A stretch of 64,000 bases of DNA from Paenibacillus abyssi. GTDB lineage: Bacteria; Bacillota; Bacilli; Paenibacillales; Paenibacillaceae. A model generated the notes under the pieces. That model searched no databases, was not told the origin of the DNA, and saw only the letters and a list, made by a program, of their open reading frames with translations. The DNA is taken from contig NZ_BMGR01000013.1 in assembly GCF_014640295.1 (NCBI RefSeq), positions 97,501-161,500 of the forward strand, given 5' to 3'. How positions within the stretch are numbered: position 1 is the first letter of the stretch; each line of letters opens with the position of its first letter. Shown in pieces: positions 35,992-45,165 of the stretch. A program made the translations under genes and the position numbers.

Positions 35992-36663
35992 CTAGCTGAA
36001 GTAATCTAATCCCCCTCGAGCCAGCTCATATCGGACGATTCTGGCTCCCTTCCCGCTGTAAGAGGGAATCAGCCAGCCTTTTGTACATAGCTTTTGTAAC
36101 ATTAATACCGCAGTTTTGTGGTCGATTCCGAAATGCTGCTCCACGTCCTTCGGCCGAATGGGCTTAGCCAGCTGTAGTGCGAGGCGGATGATCTCTTTCT
36201 CGGCAAGTAGTGCGCGAGAGATAGGCGTCTGTGAAGGCTGGTATCTGCTCAGAACCATACGCAGCATTGTAGCACAAAGCTCGGGTTGCTGTTCCACATC
36301 GTCGTAAGCGAAGGAAATGACGTGATATCCCATAGCGTGAAGAAAAGTTTCCCGATTCAACTCATTGCAATATTTTTTCCGGTCCATGTCCCGAACGTGG
36401 GTTGCATAGCCTTTAATTTCAAATAAAAGCTTTACATATCCCGGGAGCCAGGCCAAATCCGCAAAGTACGATCTTCCCCGCCAATCGAGCACTTCGTATT
36501 CCGGATGCAGACTTTGGAGATTCCCCTGAACCGGCCACCAGACGTTACGTAGAAACAGAGTTTCGGCGTGGTTATGCCCTCTCTCTAACCGTCCCTTCCG
36601 TTCTCCGGTTCTATTGGTGAGATGGTGCTGGATAAAAGAAGTGTGGACTTCTTCAAAGTGCAT
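35992..36663 (-). CDS. PD-(D/E)XK nuclease-like protein with winged helix
   Basis: A protein of about 223 residues. The middle has a Glu-rich lead, then YFADLAW and LLFEIKGYATHVRDMDR, which fit the D...ExK core of PD-(D/E)XK or DUF559-like nucleases. The C-terminal 70 residues look like a winged helix (EIIRLALQLAKPIRPKDVEQHFGIDHKTAVLMLQKLCTKGWLI). The start at 36663 gives GAGAGG a 9-base spacing; ATG 36672 would be too close. It is a single gene beside a long inverted repeat. DNA cleavage is inferred from motifs only. Confidence 0.65.
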   Translation of the reverse strand: MHFEEVHTSFIQHHLTNRTGERKGRLERGHNHAETLFLRNVWWPVQGNLQSLHPEYEVLDWRGRSYFADLAWLPGYVKLLFEIKGYATHVRDMDRKKYCNELNRETFLHAMGYHVISFAYDDVEQQPELCATMLRMVLSRYQPSQTPISRALLAEKEIIRLALQLAKPIRPKDVEQHFGIDHKTAVLMLQKLCTKGWLIPSYSGKGARIVRYELARGGLDYFS

Positions 36664-36689
36664 TTCTATCATCCTCTCTGAAATAAAAA

Positions 36690-36791
36690 AACGCCCCGTT
36701 CTGCACTCGCTAACTGTGACCTGGAAGATGCACCTTTTTTAAAGTGTCTCTCTTTCAGGTCACAGTTCACACTGGAGTGAAACGGGACGTT
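36690..36791. repeat. 102-bp imperfect inverted repeat (MITE-like)
   Basis: Left arm blocks AACGCCCCGTT (36690-36700), CACTC and AACTGTGACCTG (36712-36723) are mirrored by CAGGTCACAGTT (36756-36767), GAGTG and AACGGGACGTT (36781-36791) around a loop of about 32 bases. The whole folds into one long hairpin with no ORF. It could be a miniature mobile element, or a structured terminator for the minus-strand nuclease-like gene's upstream transcript. Confidence 0.7.
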
Positions 36792-36959
36792 CTTCGTCTC
36801 TTATTACAAATTATAGGTTAATTTGTTGGGTATGACCAGTCTCTTTTGTGGAAAATTAATGCCTCCTTATTGAGAATTGGGGGGTGTTTGATTTGTTTTG
36901 CAATTTTCCATGCCGCAGGGTACACTGAGTGGGAACTCACGCCGATCAAGGAGCCGATT

Positions 36960-37511
36960 ATGAAGAGCCTTCTCGTCACGGGGTACCGTGCCCATGAATT
37001 GAATATTTTTGATCAAAAGAATAAAGGTATTCTATATATTAAAAAAGCAATCGAAGGTAAGCTCATTCCCCTCGTTGAAGAGGGGCTGGAGTGGGTCGTT
37101 ACGTCCGGACAATATGGCGTGGATCTGTGGGCATGCGAGGTGGTTATCGAAATGAAGCGGCGGTATCCGCACCTTAAGCTGTCCGTTATTTCCGCATATC
37201 TTAATCCGGAAGAGAAATGGAAAGAGGAAAAACAGGACTACTACAGAGACATTCTGAAGCAGGTTGATTACCATGGCACGGTCAGCCACCAGCCCTACAA
37301 CGGCGTATGGCAGCTAACGGCAAGGGATGATCTGCTGCTCAGAAAGACGGACGGGATTCTTCTGTTCTATGATGAGGATGCAGGAGAGGCAAGCCCTAAA
37401 TTTATTAAGCAAAGAGCGTTGAAAAAGCAGGAGCAGGACGGGTATATGTACCTGAACATTACTGCGGAGGACGTTCAGGGAATTGCCGATGAGGAGAGGC
37501 GGGAATGGTAG
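36960..37511 (+). CDS. DUF1273/YpsA-type SLOG-fold protein
   Basis: A protein of 183 residues closely similar to Bacillus YpsA. The N-terminus KSLLVTGYRAHELNIFDQKNKGILYIKKAIEGKL and the block GLEWVVTSGQYGVDLWACEVVIEM are the SLOG/DprA-like Rossmann signature that binds nucleotide-like ligands; DGILLFYDEDAGEASPKFI follows. ATG 36960 has AAGGAG at 6 bases; the longer frame from 36846 is not needed. YpsA has been tied to cell division and to GpsB in Bacillus. It ends in the terminator at 37534. Confidence 0.88.
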   Translation: MKSLLVTGYRAHELNIFDQKNKGILYIKKAIEGKLIPLVEEGLEWVVTSGQYGVDLWACEVVIEMKRRYPHLKLSVISAYLNPEEKWKEEKQDYYRDILKQVDYHGTVSHQPYNGVWQLTARDDLLLRKTDGILLFYDEDAGEASPKFIKQRALKKQEQDGYMYLNITAEDVQGIADEERREW

Positions 37512-37533
37512 ATTTATAGATGTGGGTAAAGTT

Positions 37534-37568
37534 GGGGAGCAAGCCTAAGAAGGCGGCTCCTCTTTTTT
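37534..37568 (+). terminator. intrinsic terminator of the YpsA-like gene
   Basis: GGAGC..GCC (37536-37545) pairs with GGC.GCTCC (37552-37560), then TCTTTTTT. The RHS frame opens inside this terminator, which shows the junction where the 5' part of the RHS gene is missing. Confidence 0.75.
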
Positions 37569-37593
37569 GTGGGCAGTCCCGGCAGAAAGGCTT

Positions 37594-40500
37594 ATGAAGA
37601 ACAAAGACGGCACATATTTGCAAAAAACGCCGTCACAATGGTCATATATCTACCGGCGGGACGGTAAGCTGTACCAAATAATAGATCCGAATGGAAACAC
37701 CGTTCAGCTCACTTATCTGGGAAGCCTGCTGACTGAGGTGTCCACATTAGGCGGAAAACTGACTTTCACGTACGGGGACGGGGGCAAAGTGGCCCGTGTT
37801 ACCGACCATACCGGACGGTATGCCGCGTATGAATATGACGCCATTAACCATGTTCTAACAGCGATGATTTTGCCGGACGGCGCAAGGATCGATTACGGGT
37901 ATGATGACAGGCAGCGCATGACTTCGATTCGCAATCCGAATGAAACAGCAACTTTGATTAACGAATACGACGACCAGGATCGTGTCGTAAGTCAGGTGGA
38001 CTTCGCGGGTGTATGGGGAGAGATCAAATATTACCCTGAAGAGATGCAGACGGTGACGACGGATGCGCTTGGCCGCAAAACCGTCTACCAATACGATGAG
38101 CGTTACCGCAAAACGGCAATGACTTATCCGGACGGTACAACGGAGCGGTTCGAATATGATAAGCATGACAATATGACCGCGATGACTGACCGTAACAAGA
38201 ATGTATGGGAGTATATGTACGATGAGAGAGGGAATCTGATCCGTTCGAAGGACCCGGCCGGATACCAGACGAAGATTCGTTATAACGCCTTGAACCTCCC
38301 CGAGGAGATTATTGATCCCCTTGAGAACAAGACGATACTGAAGTACGACAGCAGAGGAAACCTGGTTTCCATCACCGATGCGCTCGGGGCTGTGTCGCGT
38401 TTTACCGTGAATGGCCAGGGAATTCCAGAATCGATGACCAACGCAAAAGGCGAAACGACGACCATTCAAAATAATGAGTACGGCATGTCCGGAACCATTG
38501 CTGATCCGCTTGGCAACCGTCAGGAGTTGACCCGCGACCCGCTGCACCGGATAACCGGCATTTTGGATGCGCTGGGTCAGCAGACGAAGCTGGAGTATGA
38601 CCCGCGGGGCAGATTAACGGCAAGAATTGATGCACTCGGGAATACGGAGCGTTATGAATACGACAGAAACAGCAATCTGACCGGCTACACAGATCCGGCT
38701 GGAGCGCGGACTGTTTTCGAATACGATGGTTTGGACAAGCTGCTGTCGGAGAAGGACGCAATGGGCAATATAACGCGCTATAGCTATGATGCGTTTGGTA
38801 ATATGATAAAAGTCACCGAAGCAAATGGCGCGGTAACGTCTTATACTTACAACATATCGAACCGGGTTGCGTCTGTTACCGATCCGGAGGGTAAAGTCAG
38901 CGAATATGAGTACGATGGAAATGGTAATCTGATTCGTACCGTTGATCCGAACGGCGGGGAGACCCGCATTGAGTACGATGGGCGAAATCTGCCGGTCAAA
39001 GTAACGGATGCGAATGGCGGAACCTCCTTGTTCAGTTACGATGCCGCAGGCCGGTTGACGCAGGAAACGGACCCGCTTGGACATAGTGTGGGTTATGTCT
39101 ATGACGAGTTGGGACGGGTAGTAACGCAGACGGATGCATTGGGACAGAAGACGACATATACGTATGACGACGCAGGACGCCTTGTCCATACGACCGAGCC
39201 GAATGGAGCGCAATGGAAGCTTGAGTATGACGCAAGAGGTATGCTTGTCAAAGTAACGGATCCACTCGGACAAGTATCTGCAATGACCCGGGATGCGCTC
39301 GGACAAGTAGTGAACACTACCGATGAAGCGGGAAAGAAATCGACATTCCAGTACAATCCGTTAGGTCAGGTAACAAGGGTGATTAATCCTCTTGGCTATG
39401 CGACGGATACGGTATATGATGCACGCGGTTTATTGACGGCGGTAAAAGATGCGAAAGGCCAAACGACCTCTTACAGCTACGACCCGCTGGGCCGATTGCT
39501 GCAGGTAACGAACGCGCTTGGAAACACGACCTCATATGGATATGACGTTTTGGGTAATCTCACCTCCAAGACCGATGCGCTCGGCCGTGTTACGAATTAT
39601 CAATATAACTTGCGCAGCGAGTTGATCAAGGAAATCGGTCCCGAACAGCGAGTCACGGAGCTTTCCTACGACGCTCTTGGCAATAGGGTCGGCGTTACCC
39701 ACCCGGACGGCCAAACGACAAGCTACGGCTATGACGTGTTGAGCCGGTTGACGGATATCCAGTATTCAGACGGGAAGCGGGTCGGCTACGAATATGACGC
39801 AACCAGCCGCAGGACCAAAATGACCGACGAGCTGGGCACAACGACATATACCTTTGATGCGCTGAACCGTCTGATCCAGGTGACGGATCCGTATTCACGG
39901 ACAATTCGCTATGAATGGACAGCGAGCGGCCAACGCAGCCGAATTGAATATCCGGATGCTTCCTCCGTCAGCTACCAATATGATCTATTGGAGCGGATGA
40001 CGGCGGTAACCGATGCGCAGGGGAATACGACGACCTATGCATACGACCCGCGCGGCTTGCTTGTCTCCAAGCAGATCCCGTCAATGGGCCTAAGCAGCTA
40101 TCAGTATGACGATGCCGGACAATTGCTCGAATTGACGCATCAGAATCAATTTGGCAACGTCTTGGAAAGATTGGCATATGCCTATGATCCGGTAGGAAAT
40201 CGAATTCAAAGCGAGCGGCTGTCGAATGAAGATGATGACGACGATGATAATGACTACGATGATGACGACAGACTGAGAATCGTAACCGACTATGTATATG
40301 ATGCATTAAATCAGCTGGTTGAAGTGCAAACACAGAATATGATGTCTTCGAAACACCCTGTTTCCACAACTAAGTATGCCTATGATGCAGTGGGGAACCG
40401 GCTGGAGAAAACAAGCGCATGGGGCAAGTGGACGAAGACGGAATCCTACACCTATGATGCGGCGGATCGTCTGATCAAGATGGCGAGCGAGAGAGAAATC

Positions 40501-42708
40501 AACGATTATCTCTATGATCCGCGCGGTAATTTGTTAAGCGTCACCCAGCAGCGCCTGCTGCCTCCGCGTAAGCTGAAAATCGATTCCGATATTCTAGGCA
40601 AAACATTAACGGACAGCGTCTATAATAAGACGGTTACGGATAGTGTCTACCGGAATCTGGATTCAATGACGGAGGAAGATTTCGATCCGCTGCGCAACCT
40701 TTTTGAGACGGCAAAATGGTCGAAACCAAGAATAGTCGCGCAGTATGTCTGGAATGGCGCAAACCGGCTTTCCCGGCAGGTAAATTATCGCGGCGATATC
40801 ACACGTTACGCATATGATGGAGACGACAACCGGATGAAGATGACGGTTGATTACAACGACGACTGGGACGATGACGATCGGGTTGACGACTGGCGTGATG
40901 ATGACGATGATTGGGAGGATGAAGACTGGGGTGACGATGATTGGCGTCAATACGAGCAATGGCTGCGCGAAGGCCTTCAAAGCTCTGAAGGCGGCAATGT
41001 ACCGTTTGAAAGAGACAATGCCGATTCCGACATTCAGCGTCATTACGGTAACGAGGACCGGGACGATGATTGGTATGAGGAAGAGGACTGGTATGAGGAT
41101 GGGCACAATGACTGGTATGACGACTGGTTTGAGGATTGGAACGATGAGTGGGATGATGAGGATCGCACGGAGCTGTATTTCACCAATGATGTAAGTCTTG
41201 CTCTGCCCGAACCCCTGCAAATTACGGGCGGCGGTGACGGCAAATGGAAGCAAACGTATGTATACGGAGCAGGCGGCGAACGTCTGAGCATGACCTCTCC
41301 ATCGAAATATCGCTACGATAACGATGATGATCGGGATGATGATGACTGGGACGATGATGGTCAGCCTAGAACGCAATGGTACCTGCAGGATGCGCTGGGC
41401 AGCGCGATTGGCATGCTTGATAAGCGCGGCCGCGTAACCGCTCGCGCCCATTACGATGAATTCGGCGTTATGCTTGGCACCCATACGTTTGATTCGGATG
41501 ACAGACAAGGACCAGGCAGTCTGTTCGGCTACACCGGATTGGGTTATGATTATACCAGCGGACTCAATTATGCGCGTGCTCGTTATTACCAGCCTGAGTT
41601 GGGACGGTTTATTAGTGAGGATACTTATAAGGGAGAATTGAACAATCCCCTGACATTGAATTTGTATACGTATGTGCATAATAATCCATTGCGTTATACT
41701 GATCCTAGCGGACATTGTATTACGGATTGGCTTGGAAAATCATTTTGTGAAAAAGCTTGGAAAACAATTAAAAATGATGTTATAACCACTTGGGATAGTT
41801 TAAGGACTATTCACTCTGACTGGTATACTGCAGTGGATTATTGGTCCAGAGGTGGATTGACGCAATTCAAAAGTTATCTTGAGATAAGTAAGAATAAACC
41901 TCTCTCTCTAGAGCAATTTGTAGCGGCATTCCTGATATTTATAGATTATACGCCTCAGAAAATGACCAGAGAAGTATCAACTGAAATTCTAAATGGAACT
42001 CACCGATTTGCAAGTAAGTGTAACTGTTTTACGGCGGGAACCAAAGTTATAACAGACGAAGGGGAGAAACCTATCGAGGAAATCGAGGTAGGTGACAAGG
42101 TTCTTGCCAAAGACGATGAGACAGGCGAGATGGCGTACAAGGAAGTTGAATGGCTCTTCCAACGTGATGTTGAGGAAACGTATAATATTACTGTTGGCGG
42201 CGAAGTCATAACGACAACTGACGAACATCCGTTTTGGATTGTCGGCAAAGGTTGGGTGGAAGCACAACATCTTGCGGTGGGCGATGTTCTGACAACTTCG
42301 GATGGTAAGGAATTAGCCATTGAGAAGATTGAGGTTAAGCAGGAACAAAAGACCGTTTACAACTTTAAGGTGAAGGACTTCCATACGTACTTTGTTTCCA
42401 ATCTTGGCATTTGGACGCATAATGCATGTGGACCGTATCAGTGGGGGAACAAAAACACATTACAAGACCATTATGACAGACATGGCTCTTACTTTGGAGC
42501 AAAGAATCCTACTGAGTATGCGAATAAGGCTAATGATTTCTTTAAGAATAGAAATAAGTACAAAGTAAAGGTAGATACTGACGGTACAATCAGGGTTTAT
42601 GACCCTAAAACAAATTCTTTTGGTTCTTATAATGCTGATGGAACAACAAAAACATTCTATAAGCCAAAAAGAGGGCAAGCTTATTGGGATGACCAGCCCG
42701 GAAAATAG
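37594..42708 (+). CDS. RHS repeat protein with Hint domain and C-terminal toxin, N-terminus missing
   Basis: An RHS/WapA-type polymorphic toxin of about 1700 residues. It starts abruptly in the region just before the YD repeats (KNKDGTYLQKTPSQWSYIY), with no signal peptide; the frame can be read from TTG 37567. About 40 YD repeats follow, interrupted by three Asp/Trp-rich acidic tracts. The RHS core ends at LGRFISEDTYKGELNNPLTLNLYTYVHNNPLRYTDPSGH. A Hint domain runs from Cys1487 (counted from 37567; NCFTAGTKVIT) through TTDEHPFW to HNACG at about 1618-1622, which should self-cleave and free a toxin of about 95 residues (NTLQDHYDRHGSYFGAKNPTEYANKANDFF), probably a BECR-fold RNase. The end of the gene is AT-rich. 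Immunity gene follows at 42723. Confidence 0.9.
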   Translation: MKNKDGTYLQKTPSQWSYIYRRDGKLYQIIDPNGNTVQLTYLGSLLTEVSTLGGKLTFTYGDGGKVARVTDHTGRYAAYEYDAINHVLTAMILPDGARIDYGYDDRQRMTSIRNPNETATLINEYDDQDRVVSQVDFAGVWGEIKYYPEEMQTVTTDALGRKTVYQYDERYRKTAMTYPDGTTERFEYDKHDNMTAMTDRNKNVWEYMYDERGNLIRSKDPAGYQTKIRYNALNLPEEIIDPLENKTILKYDSRGNLVSITDALGAVSRFTVNGQGIPESMTNAKGETTTIQNNEYGMSGTIADPLGNRQELTRDPLHRITGILDALGQQTKLEYDPRGRLTARIDALGNTERYEYDRNSNLTGYTDPAGARTVFEYDGLDKLLSEKDAMGNITRYSYDAFGNMIKVTEANGAVTSYTYNISNRVASVTDPEGKVSEYEYDGNGNLIRTVDPNGGETRIEYDGRNLPVKVTDANGGTSLFSYDAAGRLTQETDPLGHSVGYVYDELGRVVTQTDALGQKTTYTYDDAGRLVHTTEPNGAQWKLEYDARGMLVKVTDPLGQVSAMTRDALGQVVNTTDEAGKKSTFQYNPLGQVTRVINPLGYATDTVYDARGLLTAVKDAKGQTTSYSYDPLGRLLQVTNALGNTTSYGYDVLGNLTSKTDALGRVTNYQYNLRSELIKEIGPEQRVTELSYDALGNRVGVTHPDGQTTSYGYDVLSRLTDIQYSDGKRVGYEYDATSRRTKMTDELGTTTYTFDALNRLIQVTDPYSRTIRYEWTASGQRSRIEYPDASSVSYQYDLLERMTAVTDAQGNTTTYAYDPRGLLVSKQIPSMGLSSYQYDDAGQLLELTHQNQFGNVLERLAYAYDPVGNRIQSERLSNEDDDDDDNDYDDDDRLRIVTDYVYDALNQLVEVQTQNMMSSKHPVSTTKYAYDAVGNRLEKTSAWGKWTKTESYTYDAADRLIKMASEREINDYLYDPRGNLLSVTQQRLLPPRKLKIDSDILGKTLTDSVYNKTVTDSVYRNLDSMTEEDFDPLRNLFETAKWSKPRIVAQYVWNGANRLSRQVNYRGDITRYAYDGDDNRMKMTVDYNDDWDDDDRVDDWRDDDDDWEDEDWGDDDWRQYEQWLREGLQSSEGGNVPFERDNADSDIQRHYGNEDRDDDWYEEEDWYEDGHNDWYDDWFEDWNDEWDDEDRTELYFTNDVSLALPEPLQITGGGDGKWKQTYVYGAGGERLSMTSPSKYRYDNDDDRDDDDWDDDGQPRTQWYLQDALGSAIGMLDKRGRVTARAHYDEFGVMLGTHTFDSDDRQGPGSLFGYTGLGYDYTSGLNYARARYYQPELGRFISEDTYKGELNNPLTLNLYTYVHNNPLRYTDPSGHCITDWLGKSFCEKAWKTIKNDVITTWDSLRTIHSDWYTAVDYWSRGGLTQFKSYLEISKNKPLSLEQFVAAFLIFIDYTPQKMTREVSTEILNGTHRFASKCNCFTAGTKVITDEGEKPIEEIEVGDKVLAKDDETGEMAYKEVEWLFQRDVEETYNITVGGEVITTTDEHPFWIVGKGWVEAQHLAVGDVLTTSDGKELAIEKIEVKQEQKTVYNFKVKDFHTYFVSNLGIWTHNACGPYQWGNKNTLQDHYDRHGSYFGAKNPTEYANKANDFFKNRNKYKVKVDTDGTIRVYDPKTNSFGSYNADGTTKTFYKPKRGQAYWDDQPGK

Positions 42709-42722
42709 TTGAGGAGGACAGC

Positions 42723-42980
42723 ATGAATCGAGTTTGCTTTGTGTGTAACTATCAAGATTTATATGAGCCACCGTATGACAATAGAGGCATACCTTCCGAT
42801 GAGATATGTCCATGCTGTGGATTCCATTATGGTTTTGATGATGATGGGTTCAGCAATAAGGAAGATGCCTACAAACTATGGCTAGATAAGTGGATAAAGA
42901 ATGGTTGTTTATGGTTTTCAAAAGGCAGGAAGCCGGCCAAAAATTGGAGTCCGGCTGAACAACTAAATAATAAGAGTTGA
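42723..42980 (+). CDS. cysteine-rich CPCC-type immunity protein
   Basis: A protein of 85 residues with Zn-binding cysteine pairs (CFVCNY and ICPCCGFHYGFDDDG) and an acidic face. Such CPCC proteins are found as immunity partners beside RHS and contact-dependent toxins. AGGAGGACAGC gives a strong ribosome binding site for ATG 42723, 14 bases after the toxin stop, so the two genes are one unit. Binding to the 42.4-42.7 kb toxin tip is inferred from position. Confidence 0.8.
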   Translation: MNRVCFVCNYQDLYEPPYDNRGIPSDEICPCCGFHYGFDDDGFSNKEDAYKLWLDKWIKNGCLWFSKGRKPAKNWSPAEQLNNKS

Positions 42981-42989
42981 ATGTGCTTT

Positions 42990-43024
42990 GACCTTGGGGG
43001 CGGAAATCCTCAAGGTCTTTCTTT
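42990..43024 (+). terminator. terminator after immunity gene
   Basis: GACCTTG (42990-42996) pairs with CAAGGTC (43011-43017), extended by GGG/CCT, then TTTCTTTT. Confidence 0.75.
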
Positions 43025-43025
43025 T

Positions 43026-43150
43026 CCCCCACCCAGTGCCGAATGAATCGGGCGGCTAAGACATGATGAACTTAACGTCCACTTTCCCCGTATGAGATAT
43101 TCTCAAAACCCCTGTACGCACAATTTCTTTCAGTTAGCTTGAATTTTATA
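43026..43150. repeat. RHS-cassette noncoding element, copy A
   Basis: Begins CCCCACCCAGTGCCGAATGA and ATCGGGCGG, followed by CTTAAC, CCCGTATGAGATATTCT, CCTGTACGCACA and GCTTGAATTTTAT. The same order is found at 48747 (copy B) and, shortened, at 50177 (copy C). Each copy lies just after an immunity-type gene and its terminator. Confidence 0.75.
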
Positions 43151-44101
43151 CCCCTTTTCAGTTATCTTCTGACCTCGTTTGCACCTCAAAATCATCAGTT
43201 ACCATCGTATACAGGCCGAAGTACCTTATCTTCGTTTTCTCCCGTTTTTCTGAAATAAAGAGCAAATGCAAATAAATCCGTAACAAATAGCATTACCGAC
43301 ACGATAGGGAGGACGAGGAAGAATAGTCGCAACTATTCAGATACATAGCCCGACTTTTATAGTGTGTGGGAAAGCACTCTCGTATCAACTCATTTATGCC
43401 CGACCTTCAAGGAAGGCCGCCCAAACTCGTTTATAAAACCAAATTGTTTGGTTTACATGGCTTCGTACAAGGAAATCTGCCGTCACCGCCGGCTTGATCG
43501 AGAGAAAGAGTATATTCAAGGAGAATATACTAGGGAAAAGTTGGTTCGTGCGGTTATACTGGAAATGGTCTAACAGTTCCATCAGATACGCTCATTGGGA
43601 TTTTCTAGCGGCTAGAAATCGCACTCAAGCTAGGCAATACGCTGTTACCTGCTTCTGTTCTATCGCTTTTCAAAATCTGCTCTCGTAACATTAGTTATGA
43701 TGATGACTGGGACGATGATGGTCAGCCTAGAACGCAATACTCCTTCCATGCTTAGCCCCCTGCGGAAATTTTTTAACGAATTTCCGTCTATAATTAGAGG
43801 GCAAGGTGGCTAGCTTTCTATCTTGAGAGTACTCCCGTCACTCTGAACGCAAGAACATTGCCAAGCTGTTACTCGATGAACTGGACAGGTTGTCATACAC
43901 TCGGCAATATCCTGCTCGCCCTGCCCAGCGCATCCTGCAGGGTAAGCCGCATTCACCTTGTCGGAGCAAAGGTGACTTACGGTACTGGAACGGATATTCA
44001 TCCTACGTGCTAGTAAGTCGGTCGAAGTCCAATGTTGGACGTTTCCACATTTGCGCCAATGGCACCCATACGTTTGATTCGAATGACAGACAAGGACCAT
44101 A
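43151..44101. other. scrambled region of RHS, IS and regulator debris
   Basis: No intact gene. Recognisable pieces: 43478-43504 is the reverse complement of the IS256/RHS junction at 46892-46918; 43697-43738 is 42 bases of RHS core (GATGACTGGGACGATGATGG); 43919-43941 carries a 20-base piece of RHS core in inverse orientation; 44060-44099 is 40 bases of RHS core. The minus strand at about 43990-44060 reads STDLLARRMNIRSSTVSHL, like an Xre helix-turn-helix. GCTAGCCACCTTGCCC occurs here inverted (near 43800) and again at 49175. Confidence 0.7.
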
Positions 44102-44359
44102 GGAGGATATTTTTCTAAAATTACAGAAGTAAAAATAATAGACCAAGATGAATACATTGAAGAACTTGGTACTTGGTTGCCTGACCTTTTTATGGAGACA
44201 AGATTTAAAGATGATGGAAAACCAGTATATTCTTTTTATTATTATGACTCACAAGACGACTGGGCAAAAACAAAAGTAGATACGTTTAATGCTATGATTT
44301 TCACCAGGGCGGAATATTTTGAAGAGTTTGATTGGAAGACGAGGAGAGGAGGTCGATAA
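44102..44359 (+). pseudogene. orphan cassette fragment, no start codon
   Basis: About 85 codons (GGYFSKITEVKIIDQDEYIEE... DWKTRRGGR) open directly after a piece of RHS core that is in another frame. AGGAGGATA lies at the left edge but no ATG, GTG or TTG follows in frame within the first 24 codons; the first in-frame TTG is at 44177, well inside. The protein is acidic and aromatic, like immunity proteins. It ends one base before the next gene. Function unknown. Confidence 0.5.
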
Positions 44360-44360
44360 T

Positions 44361-44759
44361 TTGACTAAGAAAGTGAATATAACATTTGGGGTGTTGATCG
44401 CTTTGATTATTCTATTCTCTATAACTTCATTTGGTAGTGAAAACAATAAAGATGAAAAGGGTAATAAGACCATCAGTGAAGAGTTTCGACAGGATTGTTT
44501 AAAGACACTAACAATTCTTGAAATTGTAATTAGTAACAAGAGTTTATATACTGATGACGAAAGAAGAATTATACGAGAGTTTTCCGAAACAAAATATACC
44601 CCCTATGAAGAAGAGTTTAAGTATCCTGTATTAAAAACTTCTAGAAAGTATTTTTCGAAGATAAATCACAAAAATTTAGATGATCCTAAAAATGATTTAC
44701 TGGTAAATGAGTTACTTGGTGAACTAGATAATTACAGAAAAGAGTTGCAAAAAATGTAG
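44361..44759 (+). CDS. membrane-anchored immunity-like protein
   Basis: A protein of 132 residues. TTG 44361 is the start because GGAGG lies 8 bases before it. One membrane helix (VNITFGVLIALIILFSITSF) is followed by a helical soluble part ending NLDDPKNDLLVNELLGELDNYRKELQKM. That ending resembles the end of the 51106-51456 product (RNDPSNKLLAEQLFPELKEIKKLIENL), so both may belong to one immunity family. AT-rich, unlike the RHS core. No toxin of its own lies beside it. Confidence 0.6.
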   Translation: MTKKVNITFGVLIALIILFSITSFGSENNKDEKGNKTISEEFRQDCLKTLTILEIVISNKSLYTDDERRIIREFSETKYTPYEEEFKYPVLKTSRKYFSKINHKNLDDPKNDLLVNELLGELDNYRKELQKM

Positions 44760-44799
44760 CTATTCGTTGCACCAAATGAAAAGATAAGGGGGGAGTGGG

Positions 44800-45132
44800 A
44801 TAAGAACGGACAATGTATTAAAACGATGTAAAAGCGAGAAATTAGTTTATAAAGTCTCTTCTCAGGAAATACCAATTTATAGCAATCTGGCTAATGCTCA
44901 AACTTTAGTTCTGTTGCCTCTGACGTTCGAAGTAATTATTATTTATGAATACGATAACAGAGATACATTAAACTTAGAAAGAAAGGAAATTCGTTTTAAA
45001 GCTGAGGAAATAAACCCCAGTTGTGAAGTGGCAGAGTTTCAAGATGATAACATTTATCTTGTATATTTGAGGAATAAGAGAAGTGGAAATAATACGCTAA
45101 ATAAGGGTCTGTCCAGTATTTTCGTATTATGA
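44800..45132 (+). pseudogene. orphan ORF with ATA where a start is expected
   Basis: An open frame of 110 codons preceded by AAGGGGGGAG with ATA at 44800 at proper spacing; no ATG, GTG or TTG occurs in frame until CTG/TTG near 44908-44914. The product reads IRTDNVLKRCKSEKLVYKVSSQ... PLTFEVIIIYEYDNRDTLN... and looks like a small soluble immunity protein. Either the start codon has decayed from ATG to ATA or a rare start is used. Ends in the hairpin at 45131. Confidence 0.45.
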
Positions 45133-45165
45133 GGTTAGCCAGCTTAATCTGGTTAGCCTCTTTTT
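45131..45165 (+). terminator. intrinsic terminator left of IS110 element
   Basis: GAGGTTAGCCAG (45131-45142) pairs with CTGGTTAGCCTC (45149-45160) through two G-U pairs, then five T. It overlaps the stop of the preceding orphan frame. Confidence 0.75.

Noticed and set aside
40663..41715. Long minus-strand frame of 350 codons under the RHS gene
   Set aside because: It is the shadow of the Asp/Trp-rich tracts, giving Ile/Val-rich low complexity, and has no start signals.
43810..44157. Minus-strand frame of 115 codons
   Set aside because: A helix-turn-helix-like piece is visible, but the frame also crosses RHS fragments and changes character; treated as debris.
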